64,000 nt of DNA from Tritonibacter multivorans (GCF_001458415.1 NZ_CYSD01000031.1:87922-151921); one strand, 5' to 3'. Positions 8,360-18,653 are shown, numbered from the stretch's first letter. Translations and numbers: made by a program. Notes: generated by a model not told the origin, from the sequence alone.

Positions 8360-9478
8360 TCAGCGGGCGGCGGTCTCTTGCATCTTGAACACCGTATCTA
8401 GGACCAAGGCGGCAGGGTCAAGGTTCACGGCCTGTCCATGACGTGTGCGGTCGGTGACAAGGGTCGCAAGATCCGCCCATGCCCGTCCTTTGCGCGGATC
8501 AGGTGCAAGTCGTTGCAAAATGGCGCCTTCGCCGGGAGAGGCTTCGGGGAAGGGGGGCTGGCCCGTTGCCCCGGTTCGCGCCAACCGCGCGAGCAGAATG
8601 TCAGTGAGCGTCAGCATCAATTCAAACCGGTCCGCAGCTTTGGCACCCACAGCGGATTCCGCCAGCGCCATGGCCTTCATTCGGTCCAGCCGCGGCATGC
8701 TGTCGGCAAGGGCTGTCAAATCCCGGTAAAGTTCCAGACCCTTGAGGCTCACTAGACGCAGAGCGTCACCAACAGACCCCGCCGCCAGTGCCGCCAAATG
8801 GTCGCTCCCTTCCGGGAGTTCCACACCGGCCTGCGCCAATGCCGCCTGCATGTCCTCGGCCCCCAAGGGGGCAAGCCGCAGCGTCCGGCAGCGCGACCGG
8901 ATCGTTGGCAACAGGCGCGAGGGCTGGTGCGAAATAAGCAGCAAAATCGTGCGCGCGGGAGGTTCTTCCAGCATTTTCAGCAGCGCGTTTGCCGCGCTGA
9001 CGTTCATTTCATCAGCCGCATCAATAATCACCACACGGCGTCCGCCGTCGGTTGCTGAAAGCCCAAAGAAAGCGTTCAGCTTGCGCACATCATCAACGAC
9101 GATTTCACCACGCAGGCGGCCCCGGTCATTGTAGCTGCGGGTAATCGCGGCAAGGCCGGGTTCCGCGAAGGCCTGAATGCGGTGACTGACTGGATGGTCC
9201 GGGTCGACATTCAGGCTTTCAGGCGGCGGCGGCGCGCCAAAAAGACCACCGTCATCGGCGTCTGGTGTTGCCAACAGGAACCGCGCGATGCGCCACGCAA
9301 GCGTGGCCTTGCCCACGCCGCGAGGTCCGGTAATCAACCACCCATGGTGCAAACGGCCTGAATTGAACGCATCCAGAAAGGCCGCTTCCGCCGCGTCATG
9401 CCCAAAAAGCTGGAGCGTTTCGCGCGGGTGCGGCGCACCTTCAGCCTGATCGGCGCGGGGCAGGTCGTCGTCACTCAT
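8360..9478 (-). CDS. holB: DNA polymerase III delta-prime subunit
   Basis: A 372-residue AAA+ clamp-loader subunit. It has the P-loop-like GPRGVGKATL near residue 50, the sensor-like LLKMLEEPPARTILLLISH and the SRC motif in LLPTIRSRCRTLRL, which supplies the trans arginine finger. The delta-prime subunit works with delta and gamma/tau to open and load the beta sliding clamp. GKATL in place of GKST/S is common in delta-prime, which need not hydrolyse ATP. The ATG overlaps the tmk stop (ATGA). The tmk-holB-tatD order is widespread in bacteria, which supports the calls of all three. Confidence 0.95.
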   Translation of the reverse strand: MSDDDLPRADQAEGAPHPRETLQLFGHDAAEAAFLDAFNSGRLHHGWLITGPRGVGKATLAWRIARFLLATPDADDGGLFGAPPPPESLNVDPDHPVSHRIQAFAEPGLAAITRSYNDRGRLRGEIVVDDVRKLNAFFGLSATDGGRRVVIIDAADEMNVSAANALLKMLEEPPARTILLLISHQPSRLLPTIRSRCRTLRLAPLGAEDMQAALAQAGVELPEGSDHLAALAAGSVGDALRLVSLKGLELYRDLTALADSMPRLDRMKAMALAESAVGAKAADRFELMLTLTDILLARLARTGATGQPPFPEASPGEGAILQRLAPDPRKGRAWADLATLVTDRTRHGQAVNLDPAALVLDTVFKMQETAAR

Positions 9479-10119
9479 CCGCGTGTCGCCAGAAAATCTG
9501 TGACCAAAGCTGTGATCTCTTGTGCCACGGCGGCCATGTCGCGCGCGCCGTTCACCACGCGAAAGCGGCCTTCAAACTCTTGCGCCAGCGACAAAAATCC
9601 GGCGCGCATTTTCTGCTGCAGCTCAAGGCCGAAGTCCTCGAACCGCTCTTCTGCGGTTTGGCGACCTTTGGCGCGCGCAAGCCCGACTTCGGGATCCATG
9701 TCGATCAGCAGCGTGAGATCGGGCTCACGGCCAATCATCAGCGCATGCAGTTGATCCACAGCACCGCGTAGGTCACCGCGCGACAGGCCCTGATACATGC
9801 GTGTGGAATCGGCAAACCGGTCACAAATCACCACTTTTCCAGCGCGCAGGGCCGGCAGGATTGTACGCTCCATATGATCGCGGCGGGCTGCTGTGAATAG
9901 CAAAAGTTCGGTTTCGGCCGACCAGCGGTCCGGGTCGCCTTCCAGAACAAGGCGGCGGATTTCTTCCGCCCCAGCAGAACCGCCGGGTTCGCGGGTCAGA
10001 ACGACCTCGTGCCCATGGGATTTCAGGGTCTCTGCCAATGTCCGGCATTGCGTGGATTTCCCTGATCCATCAATACCTTCAAAGGTCAGAAAGACCCCCG
10101 GAAATTTTTCTTGCGTCAC
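9475..10119 (-). CDS. tmk: thymidylate kinase
   Basis: A 214-residue dTMP kinase that phosphorylates dTMP to dTDP in the cytoplasm. The P-loop is FEGIDGSGKST, followed by the DR-type motif in VICDRFADSTRMYQG, the REPGGS substrate-binding motif and the LIDMDPEVGLARAKGR region. The length is typical. Its start overlaps the stop of the carboxypeptidase gene and its stop overlaps the start of holB, both by four bases, so the three genes are translated as a coupled set. Confidence 0.97.
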   Translation of the reverse strand: MTQEKFPGVFLTFEGIDGSGKSTQCRTLAETLKSHGHEVVLTREPGGSAGAEEIRRLVLEGDPDRWSAETELLLFTAARRDHMERTILPALRAGKVVICDRFADSTRMYQGLSRGDLRGAVDQLHALMIGREPDLTLLIDMDPEVGLARAKGRQTAEERFEDFGLELQQKMRAGFLSLAQEFEGRFRVVNGARDMAAVAQEITALVTDFLATRG

Positions 10120-11312
10120 AATGTGCCCTCGGGCCCGCTGAGGAAGCGGGTGATCAAAATACGTGCGGCCGTCATCACGCGGACCGGGAAACCACCGGTT
10201 GCAACATCCTGTTGCGCGACCAGTGGAATGCGCATTTCGGGCAGGTCTGTCGGATGCACGACCAGCTCGGCCAGTTGCTGGCCTGCCTGGATCGGCGCGG
10301 TGATCGGGCCGGTATAGACGACCTCTGCTTTGACTTCATCCCCCGAAAGGGCGGGCAAAAGGATCTCTATGTCCTCATTTGGGACCAGGCCCACCGTGGG
10401 AGCATTGCCCATCCAGACTTCGGCCTGTTCGACCGCCTGACCTTTGCGTGCGATGGTCTTTTTGGCGAATTGGCGGAAGGACCAATTCACAATGGACTCG
10501 GCTTCTTCGGCGCGGGTTCGGGTGGTGTCGAGCCCGGACAGCACAAAGACCACGCGTCGATCGCCCTGTTTGGCTGACCCAACCAGCCCATAGCCTGCCT
10601 CTTCGGTGTGACCCGTTTTTAGGCCATCGGCGCCAATATCCAGCCGCAGAAGCGGGTTGCGATTGCGTACATTTGACGGCGCGCGGCCGTCAAATTCAAA
10701 CTCGCGTTCCGCAAACATCGGATAGAACTCGGGAAAGTCCTCGATCAGACGGTTGGCAAGAATGGCAAGATCGCGCGCCGACATACGATGTCCCGGATCG
10801 GGCCAGCCGTTGGAGTTGGTGAATGTGCTGTCCATCATGCCCATTTCGCGGGCGCGGCGGGTCATGAGGCGCGCAAACCCCGCCTCGGTGCCATCACTGG
10901 ACAGCGCCTCTGCAATCACAACACAGGCGTCATTTCCCGACAGAACAATAATGCCGCGCAACAGGTCCGCGACCTTTACGCGATCCTGTGTATCAAGAAA
11001 CATGGTCGAGCCCTTGTAGCTCATCGCATGCTGGCTGACGGGCAGCCGTTCTTCCATCGACAAAAGCCCATCGCGCACCGCCTCAAACGCCACATAGAGC
11101 GTCATGAGTTTCGACATGGAGGCCGGCGGCAATGGCGTTTCTGCGTTCTTGGACAGGAGCACCGTATTGGTGCCCTGATCAATCACATAGGCGGCGCGGG
11201 CGCGGGTGTCGAAAGCCAGCACCGCGCTCGACAAGACAGGGACCAGCACGCTTGCCAACAGCGCGGTCCGCAAGGTCGACCGACCAGATTTCATTACGTT
11301 CAAGTGCATCAC
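10116..11312 (-). CDS. D-alanyl-D-alanine carboxypeptidase (PBP5/6 type)
   Basis: A 398-residue low-molecular-mass penicillin-binding protein exported to the periplasm, where it trims the terminal D-Ala of peptidoglycan pentapeptides. An N-terminal signal peptide ends near VLSSAVLA. The serine-protease-like motifs are SxxK in PPASMSKLM, SGN in VLSGNDACV and KTG in GLKTGHTEEAG; the PBP5 C-terminal beta domain follows. AAAGGAG sits nine bases before GTG 11312, which is why I keep that start; ATG 11309 is the alternative. It follows the SPOR lipoprotein, so the operon's first two genes concern the cell wall. Confidence 0.95.
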   Translation of the reverse strand: MMHLNVMKSGRSTLRTALLASVLVPVLSSAVLAFDTRARAAYVIDQGTNTVLLSKNAETPLPPASMSKLMTLYVAFEAVRDGLLSMEERLPVSQHAMSYKGSTMFLDTQDRVKVADLLRGIIVLSGNDACVVIAEALSSDGTEAGFARLMTRRAREMGMMDSTFTNSNGWPDPGHRMSARDLAILANRLIEDFPEFYPMFAEREFEFDGRAPSNVRNRNPLLRLDIGADGLKTGHTEEAGYGLVGSAKQGDRRVVFVLSGLDTTRTRAEEAESIVNWSFRQFAKKTIARKGQAVEQAEVWMGNAPTVGLVPNEDIEILLPALSGDEVKAEVVYTGPITAPIQAGQQLAELVVHPTDLPEMRIPLVAQQDVATGGFPVRVMTAARILITRFLSGPEGTL

Positions 11313-11338
11313 GACAGGGGGCTCCTTTCGTGCGAGGC

Positions 11339-12268
11339 TCAGTTTGTTACCGCATAAGCATCAGAAAAACCCGCATTTTTCACGGTTTTCAAAAGCTGGG
11401 AACGTTCGGATTTCGACTGCGCGGGGCCGACCACAACGCGCCAGAACGGCTTCCCGCTGGAGGATTGTTCATAGACGGTTGGAATGATGCCGGTATTGCG
11501 CATCTGGTCGGCGGTGCGTTTCGCATTGGCTTCGACGCTGAAAATACCGATCTGGATATAGGGTTTGTTGAGCGCGGTTGCACGCGTCGTCGGCGCAGGA
11601 GCCGCCGCCGGTCGTGCGGCGGGTGTCGGGCTGGATACCGGCGCTGTCGGTTTCGCCGCTGCTGGCGCACTGGCCTCAATCGCGGCGGCGGCTTCGGCAA
11701 TCGGATCAGCTGCGGGCGCATCAAGCGACGCGGTTTCGACAGCGTCCGGGTCGGTCAGCCCCTCGACCGCAGGCACCTCTTCGACGGCGGGTTCAGGATC
11801 TACGGTTTCTTTGCGCAAGGCTGTCACATTCAGCTCCACCGGCGCACCGGCCAGCATGCCGAGCGCTTCCGCCGCATCAGAGGACGCCTGAATACGGGGG
11901 CCTGGAATCGCGCGTTCGCGCCGGAACAGCGCCCCGATCACAAACTTCCCATTGGCATTGTTGCGAATAATAACCCGTTCCGGGTCGGTTACGTCAGGAT
12001 GGGCAACCCAGACACCGCCGATCGAAGGGCGGCCATCCCACAGGCCCGCTTCTGTGACTTGGAAGACATCGGGGGCCTCCACATCGCGCTCCACCAGCTT
12101 GGTACTTTTGGCGCGTGCGGGTGCATCTTCGCCTTTTGGCTGCAGGAAGGACAAATTCGCCCCTTCCTCACATGCTGCCAATCCAAGGGCTGCCGTCACA
12201 ACCAGTCCGAACTTCAAGGCTCTGCCGCCTTTGGCCAGAGGGTTGCCGATAACCTGTCTTCTGCTCAT
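11339..12268 (-). CDS. SPOR-domain lipoprotein
   Basis: A 309-residue predicted lipoprotein: after MSRRQVIGNPL comes a hydrophobic signal ending in the lipobox LGLAAC. A middle region rich in Ala, Pro and Glu (about 170-230) acts as a linker. The last 75 residues, from PYIQIGIFSVEANAKRTADQ to the end, form a SPOR domain, which binds denuded glycan strands at the septum. The section before the linker (DVEAPDVFQVTEAGLWDGRP) resembles the RlpA-associated or septal SPOR proteins of rhodobacters, but no catalytic domain is evident. Start 12268 is preceded by AGGA; the longer frame from 12307 would put the signal peptide internally. Confidence 0.88.
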   Translation of the reverse strand: MSRRQVIGNPLAKGGRALKFGLVVTAALGLAACEEGANLSFLQPKGEDAPARAKSTKLVERDVEAPDVFQVTEAGLWDGRPSIGGVWVAHPDVTDPERVIIRNNANGKFVIGALFRRERAIPGPRIQASSDAAEALGMLAGAPVELNVTALRKETVDPEPAVEEVPAVEGLTDPDAVETASLDAPAADPIAEAAAAIEASAPAAAKPTAPVSSPTPAARPAAAPAPTTRATALNKPYIQIGIFSVEANAKRTADQMRNTGIIPTVYEQSSSGKPFWRVVVGPAQSKSERSQLLKTVKNAGFSDAYAVTN

Positions 12269-12561
12269 GGACGTGTCCTGCCTGAATTCCCTGTCCGGCC
12301 ATTCCAAAAGGCAGCTGCCTGATCTTTGCGTCTGCCAAGGCCCGTGTTTTCGTTACCGGAAGCATAGCCAATGGACACGCGCAAGGAAAGCCTGAGGTCA
12401 AGGCGCAAACACCGAATTAGCAAACGTTTGCCAAACCCTTGTGTCACATCCTCGTGTGAGCCTGATGGCGTCAAAGTTACAAAAGAATGAGACTTTTGTC
12501 GGTTTGGCCTTGCAAGGGCGCGGCCTGCATCCTAAACCGCACCTCACATCGATCAGCGACC

Positions 12562-12651
12562 GGGGAGGTGGCAGAGTGGTCGAATGCGGCGGTCTTGAAA
12601 ACCGTTGACCGTTAACGCGGTCCCAGGGTTCGAATCCCTGTCTCCCCGCCA
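12562..12651 (+). tRNA. tRNA-Ser(TGA)
   Basis: A 90-base class II tRNA with encoded CCA. The acceptor stem GGGGAGG pairs with TCTCCCC, the T-arm is CAGGG-TTCGAAT-CCCTG, and a long variable arm marks it as a serine tRNA. The anticodon loop CTTGAAA puts TGA at 12596-12598, reading UCA and other UCN codons. I see no integrase or direct repeat of the 3' end nearby, so no island insertion is supported. Confidence 0.97.
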
Positions 12652-13188
12652 TCTCTTCTTATTGGCAGAGTTCCCGGCCGTGGCTGACATGACGTGGCCC
12701 TTGGCAATGGTCTGTAAGGCGGCGTGTGCAAACGGACCCCGTGGCTTCCGGTGACCCAACTCGCGATCAGCCACACGAGGTCGCGCGATAGCGGAATACA
12801 TACCTTCGTATTAGAATCAATCGCCCCAAGGGTTGGGCGCGGCTCCTCGCGGTGGCAACATTCAGCCTATTCGATTTAGACAAAATAATAGGCAACCTGC
12901 CTTAAAAAGGACCTACACTTTCGGCTTACAACCAGCCGGAAGATCGAAATTTGAGATATTCTTACTACAAAACAGATACTTAAAACCACTCAACGCGCTG
13001 ACACATGTATGGCGCCATCGAGACCAGAAGTGGTGCCTGCCTCATTCTTGTTAACTAATCGTCTAAAAAGTAGTAAAAACTATACTTAAGTTCATTGCAA
13101 AACACGGGTAGACAGCGGCGTGCTTGGCACGAAGGGCAAGAGTGCCCCTCGCTTGACGCCGGTTATTGGATTTATGGGGTATCTTAAG
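12652..13188. other. non-coding stretch between tRNA-Ser and the sugar transferase
   Basis: About 540 bases become AT-rich after 12850. A 73-codon frame at 12833-13054 has no family resemblance and no ribosome site, so I do not call it. The AT-rich part just upstream of 13189 presumably carries the promoter of the sugar-transferase gene, but I could not fix -35/-10 boxes with confidence. Confidence 0.5.
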
Positions 13189-13863
13189 ATGCAAGACTTT
13201 GCAGCAACCAATCAGAATGCAGACGCGCTCCCCATTCTCGGAGGAGAGCACCCGCGGGGATTTTATGCATCCTTTGGCAAGCGTGTTTTTGACATCACGG
13301 CAGTCCTCTGCGCCGCGCCTCTCGTCCTGCTGCTCGTGGTTCCGCTGATGTTGCTGATCGCAAGAGACGGTGGCAGCCCGTTTTACACACAGATGCGCAT
13401 TGGCCGGAATGGCAAAGAATATCGGATGTGGAAGCTGCGCTCTATGGTTGTCGGCGCCGACGAAAAACTGGCGCAGTATCTGGCAGAGAACCCGGATGCC
13501 AAGGCCGAGTGGGATCAGACCCAGAAGCTCAAGTCGGACCCGCGCATCACGACGGTCGGTCGTTTGATCCGCAAGACCTCGTTGGATGAGCTGCCGCAGC
13601 TGTGGAATGTCCTGATCGGCGAGATGAGCCTGGTCGGACCGCGTCCAATGATGCCGTGCCAAAAGCGCCTTTATCCTGGTCAAGACTATTATGATCTGCG
13701 CCCTGGCATCACAGGCGCGTGGCAGGTTTCGGAGAGAAACGAAAGCTTCTTCTCTGACCGCGCGTCTTACGACAGCTCTTACAAGTCGAACCTGTCGGCA
13801 AAAACGGATGCTCTGATCCTGTTCAAAACTGTGGGCGTCGTCTGCAAAGCAACGGGCCACTAA
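13189..13863 (+). CDS. ExoY-like undecaprenyl-phosphate sugar phosphotransferase
   Basis: A 224-residue bacterial sugar transferase (polyisoprenyl-phosphate hexose-1-phosphate transferase). It would start exopolysaccharide repeat-unit assembly at the inner membrane. Visible are the N-terminal membrane helix ([20 protein letters not shown]), [35 protein letters not shown] and [14 protein letters not shown], all hallmarks of the family. I prefer ATG 13189, with GGGG about nine bases upstream; ATG 13174 and GTG 13120 are possible upstream starts. It stands alone here, with no other polysaccharide genes adjacent except kdsD convergent to it, so it may be one of several orphan ExoY-like genes. Confidence 0.92.
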   Translation: MQDFAATNQNADALPILGGEHPRGFYASFGKRVFDITAVLCAAPLVLLLVVPLMLLIARDGGSPFYTQMRIGRNGKEYRMWKLRSMVVGADEKLAQYLAENPDAKAEWDQTQKLKSDPRITTVGRLIRKTSLDELPQLWNVLIGEMSLVGPRPMMPCQKRLYPGQDYYDLRPGITGAWQVSERNESFFSDRASYDSSYKSNLSAKTDALILFKTVGVVCKATGH

Positions 13864-13983
13864 TCGGCGCTGTATCGGCGACGTCTTTGTCTATCGTTGA
13901 GGCATCGTAGGTTTAACATAACTCTCATTATGAGATGATTGTTGGGCCGGACATCCCTGACAAGGCGAGCCCAGAGCAAAGAA

Positions 13984-14010
13984 AAAGGCAGGAGTAAACC
14001 TCCTGCCTTT
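13984..14010. terminator. bidirectional rho-independent terminator
   Basis: AAAGGCAGGAG and CTCCTGCCTTT form a perfect 11-bp stem with a TAAAC loop. It is flanked by an A-run on the left (AAAGAAAAA) and ATTGATTTTT on the right, so it can serve both the sugar transferase (plus) and kdsD (minus), which converge here. Confidence 0.88.
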
Positions 14011-14048
14011 ATTGATTTTTGAGCGCCACAAATATCGATCGGCGTCTG

Positions 14049-15020
14049 TTAGGCAATGCCTGCGCGCACACAGTCGTGGATGTGCAGCAGACCCACCACG
14101 TGATCTGCATCGTCCAGAACAAACAAAGCTGAGATTTTGTTGTTGTTCATCTCATGCAGCGCCTCGGACGCCAAAGTACCGCTGCGGATCACGCGGGGAT
14201 TTCGCGTGGCAACCTCGGCTGCGGTCTGGTTCATCAAGGTCGCCATATTGCGACGCAAGTCACCGTCAGTGATGATGCCAGCCAGTCGGCCGTCTTCCAC
14301 AAGCCCGGCCAATCCAAAACCTTTGGCTGTCATAGTGATCAGTGCCTCGGGCATTGCGGTGCTTTCGGACACCAGCGGCAAGGCTTCGCCCTTGTGCATC
14401 AAGGCGTCAACACGCGTGAGCTGCGCCCCAAGCTTCCCACCTGGGTGAAACACTTGAAAGTCAGCGCGTTCAAACCCACGCCGCTCCATCAGCGCCACAG
14501 CCAAAGCATCACCAATGGCCAAAGTCGCTGTTGTAGAGGTGGTTGGCGCCATGCCAATACCGCAGGCTTCGGGGGCTTGTGGCAGCAACAAGGTGACATC
14601 CGCCTGCGTCGCCAGAGTGCTTTCCGCATTGCGTGTGATGGCGATCAGCGGGATGGCGAAGCGGCGGCTGTAGGTAATAATGTCAGCAAGTTCCGTGGTC
14701 TCACCGGAATTTGAGATCACAAGACATACGTCGCGCGCAGTGACCATCCCAAGGTCGCCATGGCTTGCCTCGGTCGCATGAACAAACTGCGCAGGTGTGC
14801 CCGTCGAAGCCAGAGTTGCCGCGATTTTATTGCCAATATGGCCAGATTTCCCAACGCCAGAGACAATCAAGCGACCTTCCATTGCCTCGATCAAAGACAC
14901 TGCTTTGAGGTGCGCCGCACCGAGCGTTGAAGCCATCAGGTCAAGCGCTTCGGCCTCTGTTCGCAGGACATTTGCCATACGATCAAGGGTTTCGGTGTCA
15001 GTCAGTTTGCGGGAATGCAT
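14049..15020 (-). CDS. kdsD: arabinose-5-phosphate isomerase (KpsF/GutQ family)
   Basis: A 323-residue enzyme that interconverts ribulose-5-phosphate and arabinose-5-phosphate, the first committed step to KDO for lipopolysaccharide. An N-terminal SIS sugar-isomerase domain (about 35-200; GVGKSGHIGNKIAATLASTG, SNSGETTEL, HPGGKLGAQL) is followed by two CBS domains (about 205-323). GGAG seven bases before the ATG supports start 15020. It is a single gene ending at the shared terminator. Confidence 0.95.
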   Translation of the reverse strand: MHSRKLTDTETLDRMANVLRTEAEALDLMASTLGAAHLKAVSLIEAMEGRLIVSGVGKSGHIGNKIAATLASTGTPAQFVHATEASHGDLGMVTARDVCLVISNSGETTELADIITYSRRFAIPLIAITRNAESTLATQADVTLLLPQAPEACGIGMAPTTSTTATLAIGDALAVALMERRGFERADFQVFHPGGKLGAQLTRVDALMHKGEALPLVSESTAMPEALITMTAKGFGLAGLVEDGRLAGIITDGDLRRNMATLMNQTAAEVATRNPRVIRSGTLASEALHEMNNNKISALFVLDDADHVVGLLHIHDCVRAGIA

Positions 15021-15152
15021 CGGCCAGCTCCAGATCCGTCCAAAGGTGCGCCCTTGTAAGCCGACAAAGCCACATGCTGCCAGAGGGATTTTTCAAAGAT
15101 CATCAAAGCGCGCCTGAATATTCAGGGGAAACCCCACGCAATTGCCGACCGC

Positions 15153-18100
15153 TTAGATTTCTTCGACTTCCATCACGCCCTCGAGGCTTTTCAGGGCCCC
15201 CTTGATCTGCGGATTGATCGGGAACATTTGCCCGAGGTCCATTTCAACATCCCCAGGCAGGCCAGGGTCTTGAAGATACAGGAAAACTTCACCCGGCCGC
15301 GCGCTTTTTGCAGCACGTTTGGCGTCTTCAAGCACGGTGGCCACTGTGGTCACAGCCGAGGCGTCCTCCAGATAGATGCGCAGTGATGAGCGGCCCGCAT
15401 CCGCAATGGCACTGTCGATCGGCCCGGCCGAGCGCATCAAAAGCTTCAGCTGGTCACTTTCCATTGTCGCCTCGGCAGTGATGACCACCTTGGCGCCAGT
15501 TTCCAGAAATTCGCGGGATTTTTCCAACACTTCAGAGAAGATCGTGACCTCGTAAGCCCCGGTGGTGTCCGACAGCTGCGCAAAGGCAAAGCGATTGCCC
15601 CGCGCGGATTTGCGTTCCTGACGTCCTGCAACCACGCCGGCCATTTTCGCCATGAACGGCCCGCGTTCCGCCTTCAGGGTGACCTCGTCCAAGGTCATCA
15701 CATCCTTGCGTTTGAGCGCCGGCATATAATCGTCCAGCGGGTGGCCGGTCAGATAAAATCCGATGGCTTTAAACTCTTCGCTCAGGCGTTCAGCCGGCAG
15801 CCAATCCGGCACCTGGGCCATTTTGGGTTCCGGCAGATCGTCGCCGGCTTCGCCAAACAGCGACACCTGGCTCGAGTTCTTCTGTTCCTGGATTGCCGCA
15901 GAGTAGGCGACAAGCTTCTCGAGGCTTTCGAACACACGGCGCCGGTTTTTGTCGAGCCCATCAAAGGCCCCTGCCCGCGCCAGCATTTCCAGTGGGCGTT
16001 TGCCCACCTTCTTCAGATCAACCCGGCGCGCCAGATCGTAGACCGTGACAAAGGGCTGATCGCCGCGGGCGTCCACAATCAGGTTCATCGCCTCGAGGCC
16101 GACGTTTTTCAACGCCCCCAGCGCATAGACCAGCGCGCCGTCCACCACATCAAAGGTCGCAAGGGACCGATTGATGCAGGGCGCCACATAGGGCAGTTTG
16201 AGGCCCTTTTTGACCTCTTCGAAGTAAACAGCGAGCTTTTCCGTTAGATGGATATCGCAGTTCATGACGCCGGCCATGAACTCCACCGCGTGGTTCGCCT
16301 TCAGCCAGCCGGTCTGATAGGACACCACCGCATAGGCCGCCGCGTGGGATTTGTTGAAGCCGTAGTTGGCGAATTTTTCGAGAAGGTCGAAAACCTCTGA
16401 GGCTTTTTTCGCAGGCACGCCGTTTTCAGCCGCACCTTTTTCGAATTTCGGACGCTCAGCGTCCATCGCCTCTTTGATCTTTTTACCCATCGCGCGGCGC
16501 AGAAGGTCCGCGCCCCCCAGCGAGTAACCCGCCATCACCTGAGCGATCTGCATCACCTGTTCCTGATAGACGATAATCCCTTGCGTTTCCTCAAGGATAT
16601 GGTCGATCAGCGGGTGTACGCTTTCGATCTCGCGCAGGCCGTTTTTGACCTCGCAATAGACCGGGATGTTCTCCATCGGGCCCGGACGATACAGCGCAAC
16701 CAGCGCAACGATATCTTCGATACAGTTCGGCTTCATGCGCTTCAGCGCATCCATCATACCGGTGGATTCCACCTGGAACACCGCCACGGTTTTCGCCGCT
16801 GAATAAAGGTCATAGGTGACCTTGTCGTCCAGCGGGATCGCGTTGATTTCGTTCACCGCGCCTTCGGGCGGCTCGTATAGCGAGGTTCCATCAGCAGCCA
16901 CATGCAGATCACGCCCCGATTTGCGGATCAGGTTTACGGCGTTCTGAATGACGGTCAGGGTCTTCAGGCCCAGAAAGTCGAATTTGACCAGACCGGCCTG
17001 TTCGACCCATTTCATATTGAACTGAGTGGCAGGCATATCCGATCGCGGATCCTGATAGAGCGGCACCAGCGCGTCCAGTGGCCGGTCGCCGATCACCACA
17101 CCCGCCGCGTGGGTCGAGGCATTGCGCAACAGCCCCTCGACCTGCTGGCCATAGGTCAGCAGACGGTCCACCACAGGTTCATTGCGGGCCTCTTCGGCCA
17201 GGCGCGGTTCGTCCTTCAGCGCTTTCTCGATCGAGACGGGTTTAACGCCTTCAACCGGGATCATCTTGGACAGGCGGTCCACCTGACCAAAGGGCATCTG
17301 AAGCACACGACCAATATCGCGCACAGCGGCCTTGGACAGCAGCGCACCAAAGGTGATGATCTGCCCCACCTTGTCGCGGCCATACTTCTGCTGCACGTAT
17401 TTGATCACCTCCTCGCGGCGATCCATGCAGAAGTCGATGTCGAAGTCGGGCATGGACACCCGTTCCGGGTTCAAGAAACGTTCGAACAGCAGGCTGTACC
17501 GCAGCGGGTCCAAATCGGTCACGGTCAGCGCATAGGCCACCAAGGAGCCCGCACCAGAGCCCCGACCCGGCCCCACCGGGATGCCCTGTTCTTTGCCCCA
17601 TTTGATAAAGTCGGCAACAATCAGGAAATAGCCGGGGAACCCCATGCTCTCAATAATACCCAGCTCGAAGTCTAGCCGCTCCTGATATTCCTCCACACTG
17701 ACCGCATGGGGGATCACGGCCAGACGCTGTTGCAGACCTTCATTGGCCTGGCGGCGCAGTTCTTCGACCTCGTCATCAGCGAACTTCGGCAGGATGGGGT
17801 CGCGGCGATAGGCCATAAAGGCACAGCGGCGCGCGATTTCCACCGTATTTTCAATTGCCTCTGGCAGATCGGCGAACAGCGCGACCATTTCTTCCTGGCT
17901 TTTGAAATAATGCTGCGCGGTCAGACGGCGGCGCGGCTCTACCTGATCGACATAGGCCCCTTCGGCAATACAGATCAGCGCATCATGCGCCTCGTACATG
18001 TCTGTTTTTGGGAAATACACATCATTGGTCGCGACCAGCGGAAGATCCATGGCATAGGCCATTTCCACATGCCCGCGTTCGGTCAGACGTTCGACTTCGG

Positions 18101-18653
18101 GCTGGCCATCTTCGCCGGGATGGCGTTGCAGCTCGACGTAAAGGCGGTCGGGGAACATCCCCTTGAGCCGCGTCATCAAGGCTTCGGCAGCCGGTCGCTG
18201 CCCCTGTTGCAGCAGCATGCCCACCGGCCCCATGGGGCCGCCCGTCAGACAAATCAGCCCTTCGCTGCGGGCCTCCAACTCGTCCAGCGAGACCTGCGGC
18301 AACTGACCTCCGTTGTCGACGTAGAGGCACGACGACAGCTCCATCAGGTTCTCATAGCCCTTTTCGCTTTGGGCCAGCAGAACCACCGGCGCGGGCATTT
18401 TCGGCTTTTCGCCCGGTGCTGCGACTTGATAGGTCAGATCGACCTGACATCCCAAAATCGGCTGGATGCCAGCCCCCGAAAGACTGACCGAAAACTCAAG
18501 CGCGGCGAACAGAGAGTTGGTGTCCGTGACCGCAATTGCAGGCATATTGTTGGCCTTGCACAGGTCCGGCAGTTTCTTCAGCCGCACCGCCCCCTCAAGC
18601 AGAGAGTATTCGGTGTGGGTGCGCAGGTGAATGAATCGAGGAGAGGCAGTCAT
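15153..18653 (-). CDS. dnaE: DNA polymerase III alpha subunit
   Basis: The 1166-residue replicative polymerase, of normal length for DnaE1. An N-terminal PHP domain (HLRTHTEYSLLEGAV) is followed by the C-family palm with GPGRGSGAGSLVAYAL and the catalytic aspartates in MPDFDIDF (about residue 400). The fingers, the beta-clamp-binding region, an OB-fold segment (FMAKMAGVVAGRQERKSARG onward) and the C-terminal tau-binding region come after. It is monocistronic, with unremarkable gaps on both sides. Confidence 0.98.
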   Translation of the reverse strand: MTASPRFIHLRTHTEYSLLEGAVRLKKLPDLCKANNMPAIAVTDTNSLFAALEFSVSLSGAGIQPILGCQVDLTYQVAAPGEKPKMPAPVVLLAQSEKGYENLMELSSCLYVDNGGQLPQVSLDELEARSEGLICLTGGPMGPVGMLLQQGQRPAAEALMTRLKGMFPDRLYVELQRHPGEDGQPEVERLTERGHVEMAYAMDLPLVATNDVYFPKTDMYEAHDALICIAEGAYVDQVEPRRRLTAQHYFKSQEEMVALFADLPEAIENTVEIARRCAFMAYRRDPILPKFADDEVEELRRQANEGLQQRLAVIPHAVSVEEYQERLDFELGIIESMGFPGYFLIVADFIKWGKEQGIPVGPGRGSGAGSLVAYALTVTDLDPLRYSLLFERFLNPERVSMPDFDIDFCMDRREEVIKYVQQKYGRDKVGQIITFGALLSKAAVRDIGRVLQMPFGQVDRLSKMIPVEGVKPVSIEKALKDEPRLAEEARNEPVVDRLLTYGQQVEGLLRNASTHAAGVVIGDRPLDALVPLYQDPRSDMPATQFNMKWVEQAGLVKFDFLGLKTLTVIQNAVNLIRKSGRDLHVAADGTSLYEPPEGAVNEINAIPLDDKVTYDLYSAAKTVAVFQVESTGMMDALKRMKPNCIEDIVALVALYRPGPMENIPVYCEVKNGLREIESVHPLIDHILEETQGIIVYQEQVMQIAQVMAGYSLGGADLLRRAMGKKIKEAMDAERPKFEKGAAENGVPAKKASEVFDLLEKFANYGFNKSHAAAYAVVSYQTGWLKANHAVEFMAGVMNCDIHLTEKLAVYFEEVKKGLKLPYVAPCINRSLATFDVVDGALVYALGALKNVGLEAMNLIVDARGDQPFVTVYDLARRVDLKKVGKRPLEMLARAGAFDGLDKNRRRVFESLEKLVAYSAAIQEQKNSSQVSLFGEAGDDLPEPKMAQVPDWLPAERLSEEFKAIGFYLTGHPLDDYMPALKRKDVMTLDEVTLKAERGPFMAKMAGVVAGRQERKSARGNRFAFAQLSDTTGAYEVTIFSEVLEKSREFLETGAKVVITAEATMESDQLKLLMRSAGPIDSAIADAGRSSLRIYLEDASAVTTVATVLEDAKRAAKSARPGEVFLYLQDPGLPGDVEMDLGQMFPINPQIKGALKSLEGVMEVEEI

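Noticed and set aside
12833..13054. A 73-codon frame in the AT-rich gap after tRNA-Ser, considered as a small gene or phage remnant
   Set aside because: No start context or family pattern; no integrase or direct repeat of the tRNA end was seen, so no island is supported.
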